Made by a program: the position numbers and the translations under genes
Source of the DNA: Lachnospiraceae bacterium
Lineage (GTDB): Bacteria; Bacillota; Clostridia; Lachnospirales; Lachnospiraceae
DNA length: 64,000 bases
Direction: 5' to 3'
NCBI GenBank assembly: GCA_017634975.1
Contig: JAGBMJ010000011.1
Coordinates: forward strand, 1-64,000
Notes under the pieces: model-generated
What the model was told of the DNA's origin: nothing
Database searches by the model: none
The model's input: the letters and a program-made list of their open reading frames with translations, nothing else
Shown: positions 48,707-57,303 of the stretch, in pieces
Position numbering within the stretch: position 1 is the stretch's first letter
Layout of the letters: each line of letters starts with the position of its first letter

Positions 48707-49375
48707 ATGAAGAGATTAGTCAGGGCAATAAGGAAAACTACTTTAGGGAAGAGGGTTCTTGATGACCCTCTGTTTCGTGTGCTTATAACTTCAAGTGGGA
48801 GTATGGGCTGGAATCTGATCTATGCATTATTCAACGGAGTACTGGCAATCGCATACAGATCATTTTGGTTTTTGTCGATGTTTGTATATTATTTGATTCT
48901 TGGCGGCATGAGACTCCTGGTGGTATCTCCAAAGAAAGACAGGTCAGCGGAAAGGTGGAGTGACAATGCAATTATGCGAACTTTAGGGATAGAAATGATT
49001 ATCCTTGCAGTTGTTGTATCAGGCATTGTCTGTATGGCAATCGCAGAGAAGCATAATCCTTCATATAATACTGTTGTTATGATCACGATAGCAACTTATA
49101 CGTTTTATGCGGTCACGATGTCAATCATAAACATAGTCAAGGCTCATAAGAAGAAGGATGCTACAATGATCATGTTGCGGGATATTTCACTCGCCGGGAC
49201 GATAGTTGCCGTGCTGTCATTAGAAAGATCAATGTTAGGGACTTTTGGGAATGCTGAAGATGGCTTTTCTACGACTATGGAGATTATATCCGGTGCAGTG
49301 GCATTCGTATTGATAATTGTAATTGGAATATCTATGATCATGCAGGCAAAGAACAATATGAAACAGAAAAAATAG
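48707..49375 (+). CDS. Polytopic membrane protein of the TetR cassette
   Basis: A 222-aa protein with about five hydrophobic helices (FWFLSMFVYYLILGGM; IEMIILAVVVSGIVCMAIA; VMITIATYTFYAVTMSIINI; then two near the C-terminus). A tiny ATG-TAC-TTA-TGA frame starts at 48700 after GAGGTG, and its stop overlaps the gene start (ATGA), possibly as a coupling device. No family recognised; transport or stress function is a guess. Confidence 0.7.
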   Translation: MKRLVRAIRKTTLGKRVLDDPLFRVLITSSGSMGWNLIYALFNGVLAIAYRSFWFLSMFVYYLILGGMRLLVVSPKKDRSAERWSDNAIMRTLGIEMIILAVVVSGIVCMAIAEKHNPSYNTVVMITIATYTFYAVTMSIINIVKAHKKKDATMIMLRDISLAGTIVAVLSLERSMLGTFGNAEDGFSTTMEIISGAVAFVLIIVIGISMIMQAKNNMKQKK

Positions 49376-49426
49376 TAATTTCATTACTCCTCAAAAATCT
49401 TGAGGATGTATAAGGAATCTAATTTT

Positions 49427-49453
49427 GAAGGGATCGGGAGACCGGTCCTCTTT
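49427..49453 (+). other. GAGA-capped hairpin after the TetR cassette
   Basis: Left arm 49427-49437 (gaagggatcgg), GAGA loop, right arm 49442-49452 (ccggtcctctt), T-rich end. It nearly duplicates the hairpin at 44274, and both sit between a cassette and the next tail gene. Confidence 0.55.
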
Positions 49454-49477
49454 TCATGTCCGGAGGGAGGTGGTCAT

Positions 49478-51361
49478 TTGTATCCGGTAAGCTCAGCTTT
49501 CCTGAATGCAGTGAAGGCGAATACAAGAAAATATTACTGGACGGGCAGGATCACGACGACTGCCGGGACGGTTTACAACTTTGATCAGGAAGACATGGTC
49601 AAGGGGAGCGGATATATCACAAGCCAGTGCTGCGGAAGTACGGAGATTGAACTGGGAACCGTATATGCTGCGGAGATGGGGATTTCGCTTTTCTCTGAGA
49701 TCAACAGATACACTCTGGAAGATGCGATCGTGGAGTTGTTTTATCATCTGCAGATTGCGGGCGGCACCTATGAAACGATCCCGATGGGGATCTTTGAAGT
49801 ATCGGAGGCGAACCGGAAAGCAAAGTGCCTGGAGATCAAAGCCTATGATTATATGGTGAGATTTGAGAAGGCTTTTTCTGCTTTGGAATCCATCGGTAAT
49901 GCTTATGACTTCATGGTGCTTTGCTCCAATGCCTGTGAGGTAACGCTGGCTCAGGATAGGGCAACGGTTGAAGCAATGCCGAACGGGACGGAAAATCTGT
50001 CCATCTATTCTGATAATGATATTGAGACTTATCGCGATGTGCTGTTCTATGTGGGACAGGTGCTTGGCGGTTTTTTCGTGATCAACAGGGCTGGGGAACT
50101 GGAGCTTCGGAAGTATGGCAATACGCCTGTGCTTCTGGTGGAAAGGAAGCACAGGTTCTCTTCCAGCTTTTCGGATTTCATCACAAGGTACACGGCAGTC
50201 AGCTCCACGAACCTGCGGACGCAGATCGCAGAGTATTATGCGCTGGATCCGGATGACGGGCTGACCATGAATCTGGGTGTGAATCCGCTTCTGCAGTTCG
50301 GTCTGGAAGAGACAAGGCGGACGCTTTGCGAGAATATTCTGAATGACCTTGCTGTGATCAACTATGTGCCGTTTGATTCGGATACCATCGGGAATCCGGC
50401 GTTGGATGTGGGAGATATTCTTTCCTTTTCCGGCGGCCAGGCGGATGTGACGAAGTATGCCTGCATCACATCAAACAGTATCAAGATCGGCGGCAGGCAG
50501 AGCATCAAGTGTGTGGGAAAGAATCCGAAGCTTTCTCAGGCAAAAAGTAAGAATGATAAGAATATTTCCGGCTTGCTGGCTCAGATCGAGGCGGGAAAGA
50601 TTGGTATCCATACTTTCACGAATGCTTCCGCATTTACCGTGCAGAATGTGGATACGAAGATCATCTCCATAGAGTTTGCTACGACGGAAGCGAACCATGC
50701 TCAGTTCTTTGGACAGGTGATCATGGATGTGACGGCTCAGCCGGTGACAAGATCCGTGACGGCATCCGGGGATGTGGTGATTCCGTCTGTCCCGGTTGAT
50801 GATCTGCCAGTAGATCCGGATGATCCTGAAGAAGAGCCGGTGGTGATCGGCAATACGGAGGAGCAGACCATTACAGTATCTCTTCCGATGAGCTGGCAGG
50901 AGGATGGTCATGCGGATGTGATCTTTTCCTTTGAGTTCAATAACCAGATGATCCCGGTGCATTATCCGCAGGAGAACTGGCACTCCGGAAGGCATACGAT
51001 CCTTCTGTACTATCCGATCGAGAACGTGGTGCCGAACTACACGAATATCTTCAATGTCTATATGCGGTGCGAAGGCGGTACTGCTGCGGTGGATACGGGA
51101 TTTTGTATCGCATCGATTTCTGGTCAGAGCATGGGAGCGAGTGCGGCATGGGATGGCAGGATTGATGTGGAAGAGTATATTGACTTGTTCCACTTTAATG
51201 ACGGTACAAGGGATGGACGGATCGTGATGAAGGGTATTTCGGAGGATGTTGCTTACAGGCTCATCGAGAAGATGGAGAGGTCATATTCCGATGTGAAGTC
51301 CGGCAGGTCTGCGATCGGTGCTTTTGCGATGCCGATTGACCTGAACGCGAGCAATTCTTAA
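49478..51361 (+). CDS. Tail tip / baseplate protein
   Basis: A 627-aa protein. The start is TTG 49478 behind GGAGGGAGG, giving YPVSSAFLNAVKANTRKYYW, the usual first segment of Firmicutes tail-tip proteins. The body is beta-rich with VGQVLGGFFVINRAGELELR and YVPFDSDTIGNPALDVGDIL, like gp44/hub-type domains. Residues about 455-480 form an acidic Pro/Asp linker (VDDLPVDPDDPEEEP) before a C-terminal carbohydrate-binding-like domain. It probably contacts the host surface. Confidence 0.8.
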   Translation: MYPVSSAFLNAVKANTRKYYWTGRITTTAGTVYNFDQEDMVKGSGYITSQCCGSTEIELGTVYAAEMGISLFSEINRYTLEDAIVELFYHLQIAGGTYETIPMGIFEVSEANRKAKCLEIKAYDYMVRFEKAFSALESIGNAYDFMVLCSNACEVTLAQDRATVEAMPNGTENLSIYSDNDIETYRDVLFYVGQVLGGFFVINRAGELELRKYGNTPVLLVERKHRFSSSFSDFITRYTAVSSTNLRTQIAEYYALDPDDGLTMNLGVNPLLQFGLEETRRTLCENILNDLAVINYVPFDSDTIGNPALDVGDILSFSGGQADVTKYACITSNSIKIGGRQSIKCVGKNPKLSQAKSKNDKNISGLLAQIEAGKIGIHTFTNASAFTVQNVDTKIISIEFATTEANHAQFFGQVIMDVTAQPVTRSVTASGDVVIPSVPVDDLPVDPDDPEEEPVVIGNTEEQTITVSLPMSWQEDGHADVIFSFEFNNQMIPVHYPQENWHSGRHTILLYYPIENVVPNYTNIFNVYMRCEGGTAAVDTGFCIASISGQSMGASAAWDGRIDVEEYIDLFHFNDGTRDGRIVMKGISEDVAYRLIEKMERSYSDVKSGRSAIGAFAMPIDLNASNS

Positions 51362-51371
51362 GGAGGTAGCG

Positions 51372-52772
51372 ATGAAGAAACTTACAGGAAATATAGAGAT
51401 AGAACTTACTGATGTGAATGACGGCACTGTGGAAACCTATTCGGAGACGAATATGGTGACCAATGCCGTCAATGATATCTTAGGAGTGAATCCAATGGGA
51501 GTCATGTATAAAGCGGCGGGTTCCTATGATGACCTGATCGTCTGGAATGATAACCTGCTTCCGATCTGTCCGAACATGATCGGGGGCATTCTTCTTTTTG
51601 GAAGTTCCATCAATGAGGCGGCGGATAATCTGTATCTGCCGTCATCAAATCCACCTATTGCTTATGCGAGCAATGATGTCAACGCCACGGCGAATACGAG
51701 GCGCGGAAGCCTGAACCTGACAGAAAGTATGGCTCTGACGAATGGCTATAAGTTCGTGTGGGAGTTTACGGCTTCTCAGGGAAATGGCACGATTGCTGCG
51801 ATAGGTCTGATATCCAAGCAGGGCGGGGCGAATGCCTACGGCTCTGAGGTGGCAGTGGATACCACGCTTCTCCAGATCAGGAAGGTGAGTCTGGATGATG
51901 AGGATGGTTTTATCAATGACCTGTACCGCTGTGTGACGGTGGATTTTGCGAACGGGAAGCTGTATTCGCTTTCTTATGCGAGCAATACGGTGACGATCAA
52001 GAGGTATCGGATCCCGGTATTCGATATCGGGCTGAATGAGAAGCTGGATGATTCTACGTTGACGCTGGAAGATACTACGGTGCTGCAGTGTTCGACATTC
52101 CGGTTCTATGGCAGCTATACTCCGTATGGCATTTTCATGGATGGCGGTGATGGATACTGGTACGGTTTTTCCAACCAGGGAAATTCATCCGGCAGCGCAA
52201 CGGTGCTTTGGATCAAGATAAAGCAGAGCGATTATTCCTTCACAGAAGGAAGCTGGACGCTTTCCAACGCCACGCTGATGACGATGGGAAGTTTCAAGGA
52301 AGGATCCAGTTATCCTTCAGGGAACCGTAGTGCGGTTGTGAGAAACGGGTATCTGTATGTGCCGTCCTATGATAAGACCGGTGTGTATAAGATCAATATT
52401 TCCAACAGCACGGATGTGACGCTGATTTCTTTGGGATTTACGGCGGCGATGAGGTGTATCGGGGAGACCGGCAGTACGGATTGCTGCCTGACGATTATTA
52501 ATGACATTATCGTGGCGTATGATTTCCAGATCGATGTGAATGACAATGTGCTGGCGACCTATGCCGGGGAGCATTGCGGGAATATTTCCACGCCGTTTTT
52601 CCGGTATAAGGAATATGTCTTTGCGTGGGGCGGGGCGTATCTGAACCAGTACAGATATACTTTCCTGCTTACGCCGTATCTGGCGACGATAAGCAACTTA
52701 AGCCAGGCGGTGGTCAAGGATGCAAGTAAGACGATGAAGATAACGTATACTTTGACGGAGAATACGGTGTAA
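51372..52772 (+). CDS. Tail-associated protein, probable receptor-binding or fibre protein
   Basis: A 466-aa beta-rich protein. The N-terminus (KKLTGNIEIELTDVNDGTVE) resembles short tail-attachment domains. The rest is rich in Gly, Ser, Tyr and Asn with repeated strands (YRCVTVDFANGKLYSLSYAS, YLYVPSYDKTGVYKINIS), suggesting a beta-propeller or fibre head. It follows the tail tip gene at 10 bases with AAGGAGG. Receptor binding is inferred from position. Confidence 0.6.
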   Translation: MKKLTGNIEIELTDVNDGTVETYSETNMVTNAVNDILGVNPMGVMYKAAGSYDDLIVWNDNLLPICPNMIGGILLFGSSINEAADNLYLPSSNPPIAYASNDVNATANTRRGSLNLTESMALTNGYKFVWEFTASQGNGTIAAIGLISKQGGANAYGSEVAVDTTLLQIRKVSLDDEDGFINDLYRCVTVDFANGKLYSLSYASNTVTIKRYRIPVFDIGLNEKLDDSTLTLEDTTVLQCSTFRFYGSYTPYGIFMDGGDGYWYGFSNQGNSSGSATVLWIKIKQSDYSFTEGSWTLSNATLMTMGSFKEGSSYPSGNRSAVVRNGYLYVPSYDKTGVYKINISNSTDVTLISLGFTAAMRCIGETGSTDCCLTIINDIIVAYDFQIDVNDNVLATYAGEHCGNISTPFFRYKEYVFAWGGAYLNQYRYTFLLTPYLATISNLSQAVVKDASKTMKITYTLTENTV

Positions 52773-52801
52773 ATCTCCAGGCAACTGAATAACTGTTCAC
52801 A

Positions 52802-52823
52802 AGGGATGGCTTCGGCTGTCCCT
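52802..52823 (+). other. UUCG-capped intercistronic hairpin
   Basis: AGGGATGGC (52802-52810) pairs with GCTGTCCCT (52815-52823) through a very stable C(UUCG)G loop, followed by ATTATTTT. It separates tail and lysis genes. Confidence 0.6.
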
Positions 52824-52854
52824 ATTATTTTGCAATGAAATGGAGGGATTTGCG

Positions 52855-53286
52855 ATGAAGGAATTTTGGAATGTGATACAGGCGATATTTGCGGCTGTGG
52901 GCGGATGGCTTGGGTATTTCCTTGGAGGATGTGACGGCCTGCTTTATGCGCTTCTGGCTTTTGTGGTGCTGGATTACATCACAGGGATTATGTGTGCAGT
53001 GGCGGACAAGAAGCTGTCGAGTGCTGTGGGATTTAAGGGAATCTGCAGAAAGGTTCTGATCTTTGCACTGGTAGGTATCGGGCATCTGCTTGATACGCAG
53101 GTGATCGGGAGCGGGAGCGTTTTAAGGACAGCAATCATTTTCTTCTATATCTCCAATGAAGGGTTGTCGCTGGTGGAAAACGCGGCGTATCTGGGGCTTC
53201 CTATCCCAACGAAGCTGCACAAGGTATTGGAACAGCTCCATGACAGGGCTGAGAAGGAAGATGATAAGAAGGACGGTGAGAAGTAA
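52855..53286 (+). CDS. Phage holin
   Basis: A 143-aa membrane protein of the TcdE/holin-4 type. Three hydrophobic helices: AIFAAVGGWLGYFLGG, LLYALLAFVVLDYITGIMCA, then VLIFALVGIGHLLDTQV; an acidic-basic C-terminal tail (HDRAEKEDDKKDGEK) follows. It opens the membrane for the endolysin encoded next. ATG 52855 follows GGAGG; the stop shares bases with the endolysin ATG. Confidence 0.9.
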   Translation: MKEFWNVIQAIFAAVGGWLGYFLGGCDGLLYALLAFVVLDYITGIMCAVADKKLSSAVGFKGICRKVLIFALVGIGHLLDTQVIGSGSVLRTAIIFFYISNEGLSLVENAAYLGLPIPTKLHKVLEQLHDRAEKEDDKKDGEK

Positions 53287-54770
53287 TGGGGTACACGAAT
53301 AGTTCTATGGTGGTTTACACGAAGCTTTCCCCGAATCATTCCGGGCAGAGGACGATGGCGATTGACCGCATCACGCCGCACTGTGTGGTGGGTCAGTGCA
53401 CGGCGGAAGGTCTGGGAGATTGGTTTTATAAGAGCAGCACACAGGCATCCAGCAATTACGGGATTGATAAGGATGGGCGTGTCGGAATGTATGTGGAAGA
53501 GAAAAACCGCTCATGGTGCTCTTCCAGCAATGCCAATGACCAGAGGGCGATCACGATCGAGTGCGCTTCCGATACCACGGAGCCGTATGCTTTCCGGGAT
53601 GTGGTTTATAAGAGGCTGATCGAGCTCTGCATTGATATCTGCAAGAGGAATGGCAAGAATAAGTTGATCTGGTTCGGGGATAAGGATAAGACGCTGAATT
53701 ATTCCCCGAAGAGCGGGGAGATGATCCTGACGGTTCACAGGTGGTTCGCGAATAAAAGCTGTCCGGGCAACTGGATGTATGCGAGAATGGGAGATCTGGC
53801 GGAGAAGGTGACGAAGGCTTTGCAGGGTTCCGGTGGTGGTTCTGCCTCTAAGGGTACGCAGGCATCTGTCCTAAAGGATCTGTCCGAGGCGGATGCGGTC
53901 AAGAAGGTCGGTGCGCTTTTCACGGCTGATCAGAAAAAGAGCGGCATCCTGGCATCGGTATCGCTGGCTCAGTTCATTCTGGAATCCGGATATGGGAAGA
54001 GTGAGCTGGCTCAGAATGCCAACAATATCTTCGGGATGAAGTGCAGCCTGTCCGGGAATACATGGAGCGGTTCTTCATGGGATGGAAAGAGCAGGTACAC
54101 GAAGAAGACGCAGGAACAGAATGCGGACGGCAGCTATGAGACTATCACGGCAGATTTCAGGAAGTATTCTTGCATTGAGGATTCCATTGCCGACCACTCC
54201 GCTTATCTGATTGGGGCGATGAACGGAAAGAAGCTGAGATATGACGGGCTGAAGGGATGCACGGATTATAAGAAGGCTGTACAGATCATCAAGGATGGCG
54301 GGTACGCTACAAGCCTGACCTATGTGGAGAAGCTTTGTTCCATCATTGAGAAGTGGAAGCTGGCGGATTATGACGCAAAGGATTCCGGCGGAGAAGTGAT
54401 CCGGTGGTACCGTGTCAGGAAGTCCTGGGCGGATTCCAAGACGCAGAAGGGAGCCTATAAGATTCTGGATAATGCGAAGAAGTGTGCGGATCAGAATCCG
54501 GGATATAAGGTGTTCGATGCGGATGGCAAGGTGGTGTATGAGCCTAAGACGGCGGAGCCTGCGGTGAAGGTGCCGTTTTTAGTGAAGGTCAGTATCTCAG
54601 ATCTGAATATCAGAAGCGGAGCTGGGACTAATTTCACCAGAGTTCAGTTTTGCCCGCCAGGCGTGTATACGATTATGGAGGTGAAAGCCGGACAAGGCTC
54701 TAAGGCTGGATGGGGAAGGCTGAAGAGCGGGATAGGATGGCTGAGTTTGGACTTCTGCCAGAAACTATAA
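53286..54770 (+). CDS. Endolysin: amidase + glucosaminidase + SH3
   Basis: A 494-aa two-activity cell-wall hydrolase. Residues about 20-160 are an N-acetylmuramoyl-L-alanine amidase (TPHCVVGQCTAEGLGDWF; ITIECASDTTEPYAF). Residues about 195-350 are an N-acetylglucosaminidase domain (SLAQFILESGYGKSELAQ, NIFGMKC, IADHSAYLIG). A short SPOR-like stretch (GAYKILDNAKKCADQNPGYK) and a C-terminal SH3 cell-wall-binding domain (SDLNIRSGAGTNFTRVQF) follow. It is the last gene of the late operon before a strong terminator. Confidence 0.92.
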   Translation: MGYTNSSMVVYTKLSPNHSGQRTMAIDRITPHCVVGQCTAEGLGDWFYKSSTQASSNYGIDKDGRVGMYVEEKNRSWCSSSNANDQRAITIECASDTTEPYAFRDVVYKRLIELCIDICKRNGKNKLIWFGDKDKTLNYSPKSGEMILTVHRWFANKSCPGNWMYARMGDLAEKVTKALQGSGGGSASKGTQASVLKDLSEADAVKKVGALFTADQKKSGILASVSLAQFILESGYGKSELAQNANNIFGMKCSLSGNTWSGSSWDGKSRYTKKTQEQNADGSYETITADFRKYSCIEDSIADHSAYLIGAMNGKKLRYDGLKGCTDYKKAVQIIKDGGYATSLTYVEKLCSIIEKWKLADYDAKDSGGEVIRWYRVRKSWADSKTQKGAYKILDNAKKCADQNPGYKVFDADGKVVYEPKTAEPAVKVPFLVKVSISDLNIRSGAGTNFTRVQFCPPGVYTIMEVKAGQGSKAGWGRLKSGIGWLSLDFCQKL

Positions 54771-54791
54771 CTGAATAACGAATCGTTATTG

Positions 54792-54838
54792 AGCCTGCGG
54801 GCATTGGGAGAAATCCTGATGTTTCGCAGGCTTCTTTC
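54792..54838 (+). terminator. Late operon terminator
   Basis: GCCTGCG (54792-54798) pairs with CGCAGGC (54825-54831), followed by TTCTTTC. It closes the late operon behind the endolysin gene. Confidence 0.7.
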
Positions 54839-54839
54839 A

Positions 54840-54892
54840 TTTACAGAAAAAAGTTTAACGGGTATAATAAACATGACATACAGTTGTCATGT
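54840..54892 (+). promoter_or_regulatory. Promoter and operator of the WYL cassette
   Basis: TTTACA (54840-54845), 17-bp spacer and TATAAT (54863-54868), then the inverted repeat ACATGACA (54871-54878) and TGTCATGT (54885-54892) over the start of transcription, well placed for autorepression. Confidence 0.75.
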
Positions 54893-54928
54893 TGAGTTTG
54901 CTATGATTTGTACGGAGTGTGAGAGATT

Positions 54929-55843
54929 ATGAAGATAGACAGACTTATCGGGATATTGTCGATCTTACTGCAGGAAGAAAAGACAACGGCTCCTGAACTG
55001 GCTGAAAGGTTTGAAGTATCACGCAGGACAATAAACCGTGATATTGAAGACCTTTGCAAAGCGGGAATTCCTATAAGGACTGCTCAGGGTACCGGAGGCG
55101 GTATCAGCATTATGGATGGATATCGTATGGATAGGACGATTCTGACTTCAAAAGATATGCAGATGATCCTTGCGGGACTCAGGAGCCTTGATAGTGTGAG
55201 CGGAAGCCAGTACTACGGTCAGTTGATGGAAAAGATTCAGACCGGATCATCTGAGTTCATCAGTGGCAGGGACTCCATGCTGATAGACCTTTCCTCATGG
55301 TATAAGGGTTCTCTTGCACCGAAGATTGAGGTGATCCAGAGTTCAATAGAAAACAGGCACCTTATAGAGTTTAAGTATTATGCACCGTCCGGAGAGAGCA
55401 ACAGAAGGATAGAGCCGTATTATCTGGTTTTCCAATGGTCGAGCTGGTATGTATGGGGATGGTGCTTAGACCGCAAAGATTACAGGCTGTTCAAGCTGAA
55501 CCGTATGGATCGCGTTGCAGAAACGAATAAGGAATTTGTCTGCCGGAATGCACCTATGCCGGATTTGTCGAATGAGAAGATATTTCCGGGTGGAATTAAG
55601 GTGAAGGCTCTTTTTACACCGGATATGAAGTGGCGATTGGTTGAAGAATTCGGACCGCATTGCTTTACAGAAGCTGATGATGGAAGGCTGCTCTTTTCGG
55701 CGGATTATACGGATATGGAAAACCTTGTGACCTGGCTTATGACATTTGGGGCAAAAGCAGAGGTGCTGGAACCTTCTGAGGCGCGGGACATTATACGCAG
55801 AAATGCGGAAGATACACTAAAAATCTATGGAGGATTAGCATAA
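54929..55843 (+). CDS. WYL-domain transcriptional regulator
   Basis: A 304-aa regulator. N-terminal HTH (TTAPELAERFEVSRRTINRD, DIEDLCKAGIPI), middle WYL domain (HLIEFKYYAPSGESNRRIEP, FQWSSWYVWGWC), and C-terminal WCX-like segment. Related proteins respond to nucleotides or small ligands and often control phage or defence genes. It has its own promoter with an overlapping palindrome and leads a four-gene cassette; its stop overlaps the next ATG by one base. Confidence 0.88.
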   Translation: MKIDRLIGILSILLQEEKTTAPELAERFEVSRRTINRDIEDLCKAGIPIRTAQGTGGGISIMDGYRMDRTILTSKDMQMILAGLRSLDSVSGSQYYGQLMEKIQTGSSEFISGRDSMLIDLSSWYKGSLAPKIEVIQSSIENRHLIEFKYYAPSGESNRRIEPYYLVFQWSSWYVWGWCLDRKDYRLFKLNRMDRVAETNKEFVCRNAPMPDLSNEKIFPGGIKVKALFTPDMKWRLVEEFGPHCFTEADDGRLLFSADYTDMENLVTWLMTFGAKAEVLEPSEARDIIRRNAEDTLKIYGGLA

Positions 55844-56262
55844 TGAGATTAGATGGATTTGGTTTACTTGTTGATGATATGGGAAAGATGATCCGGTTTT
55901 ACAGGGATGTACTCGGATTTGAAATTAAAGAAGATGAGAATACGTCTAATGTTTACCTTGTAAAGGACGAAACACTCTTTCTTCTATATGGCAGGAAGGA
56001 TTTTGAGAAGATGACTAGCCGGCGATATGAATACATTAAGGGTTTGAACGGTCATTTTGAAATAGCGCTGTATGTTGACACATTTGAAGAAGTGGATGGA
56101 GCATATAAGAAGGCCGTGGAAAATGGTGCGACATCCGTGCTGGAACCAGAGCTTGAACCTTGGGGACAGAGAACCTGCTATATCGCTGATCCGGAAGGCA
56201 ATCTGATCGAGATTGGTTCATGGAATAGGCCTTATGAAGAGAAAAATCTGACGGAGGGATAA
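55843..56262 (+). CDS. VOC/glyoxalase family protein
   Basis: A 139-aa metal-dependent-fold protein with two beta-alpha-beta-beta-beta units: FGLLVDDMGKMIRFYRDVLG at the start and QRTCYIADPEGNLIEIGSW at the end. The second unit carries the usual His/Glu ligands in part. Members are dioxygenases, lyases or antibiotic-binding proteins. The neighbour context (GyrI-like, WYL) suggests handling of small toxic compounds. Confidence 0.85.
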   Translation: MRLDGFGLLVDDMGKMIRFYRDVLGFEIKEDENTSNVYLVKDETLFLLYGRKDFEKMTSRRYEYIKGLNGHFEIALYVDTFEEVDGAYKKAVENGATSVLEPELEPWGQRTCYIADPEGNLIEIGSWNRPYEEKNLTEG

Positions 56263-56268
56263 AAGGGT

Positions 56269-56901
56269 ATGGCGTTTGATTACAAGAAGGAATACAAAGA
56301 ATTCTATATGCCGAAGGGTACGCCGTCTATCGTTACTGTTCCGAAGATGAATTATATCGCGGTCAGGGGCAGCGGAAATCCAAATGATGAAGACGGTGAG
56401 TATAAGCAGGCTATTGGTCTTCTGTATGGGATCGCGTTTACGATCAAGATGAGTAAAAAAGGTGATCATCAGATTGACGGATACTTCGACTATGTGGTGC
56501 CGCCGTTGGAAGGATTCTGGTGGCAGGACGGCGTGGTAGGCGTAGATTATGCGAATAAGGGTTCCTTTCAGTGGATATCCGTCATCCGTCTGCCTGATTT
56601 TGTAACGAAAGAAGATTTCGACTGGGCTGTCAGAGAAGCAACGGTTAAGAAAAAACAGGATTTTTCAAAGGTAGAATTATTTACCTATGATGAAGGTTTG
56701 TGTGTGCAGTGCATGCATATTGGATCGTATGATGATGAGCCTGCCACTGTAGAAGCAATGCACAGGTTTATGGAAGGACAGGGATATGTTCTTGATATCA
56801 CCAATCAGAGAATGCACCACGAGATTTATCTGAGCGATGCAAGGAAGGTTGCACCGGAGAAACTGAAAACTGTGGTCAGGCATCCGATAAAGAAAGTGTA
56901 G
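56269..56901 (+). CDS. GyrI-like small-molecule-binding protein
   Basis: A 210-aa single GyrI-like domain protein. FDYKKEYKEFYMPKGTPSIV and PKMNYIAVRGSGNPNDEDG are the family signature, followed by EGFWWQDGVVGVDYANKG and the hydrophobic strands of the second half. Such proteins bind or hydrolyse cyclic and cationic toxic compounds. It lies 6 bases after the VOC gene, so the two are probably co-translated. Confidence 0.85.
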   Translation: MAFDYKKEYKEFYMPKGTPSIVTVPKMNYIAVRGSGNPNDEDGEYKQAIGLLYGIAFTIKMSKKGDHQIDGYFDYVVPPLEGFWWQDGVVGVDYANKGSFQWISVIRLPDFVTKEDFDWAVREATVKKKQDFSKVELFTYDEGLCVQCMHIGSYDDEPATVEAMHRFMEGQGYVLDITNQRMHHEIYLSDARKVAPEKLKTVVRHPIKKV

Positions 56902-56909
56902 GTGAGCGT

Positions 56910-57224
56910 ATGGCATCAACAAAAGAGTATCTGGACTTTGTTCTGGAACAATTATCAGGGCTGGATGAAATCAGCAGCCGGGCAATGATGGGAGAATATA
57001 TCCTTTATTATCGAGGAAGAGTGTTTGGTGGAATATACGATGACAGGCTTTTGGTGAAGCCTGTTCTGGCTGCAATGAAACTTATGCCGGATGCGGAGAT
57101 GGAACTGCCGTATGAAGGGGCGAAAGAGATGCTCCTGGTTGATGACGTGGATAATCGGGAGTTTCTGTGTAAGCTGGTTGAGAGTATGTGGGAAGAACTG
57201 CCGGATAAGAAAAAGAAGAAATAG
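56910..57224 (+). CDS. TfoX/Sxy N-terminal domain protein
   Basis: A 104-aa protein: SRAMMGEYILYYRGRVFGGI, YDDRLLVKPVLAAMK and a C-terminal helix (FLCKLVESMWEELPDK). It is the N-terminal TfoX domain only, without the C-terminal domain of the competence regulator. Stand-alone versions are common in Firmicutes and of unknown role. Last gene of the WYL cassette, 8 bases after the GyrI-like gene. Confidence 0.85.
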   Translation: MASTKEYLDFVLEQLSGLDEISSRAMMGEYILYYRGRVFGGIYDDRLLVKPVLAAMKLMPDAEMELPYEGAKEMLLVDDVDNREFLCKLVESMWEELPDKKKKK

Positions 57225-57247
57225 TGCATAGAATTATTGAATTGATT

Positions 57248-57287
57248 ACGGTCAGTGGAGATTTCTCTGCTGGCCGTTATTTTTTTG
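57248..57287 (+). terminator. Terminator of the WYL cassette
   Basis: ACGGTCAGTGGAG (57248-57260) pairs with CTCTGCTGGCCGT (57265-57277) with G-U pairs, followed by TATTTTTTT. Confidence 0.8.
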
Positions 57288-57303
57288 TCTTTTTTCGGTT
57301 TTT

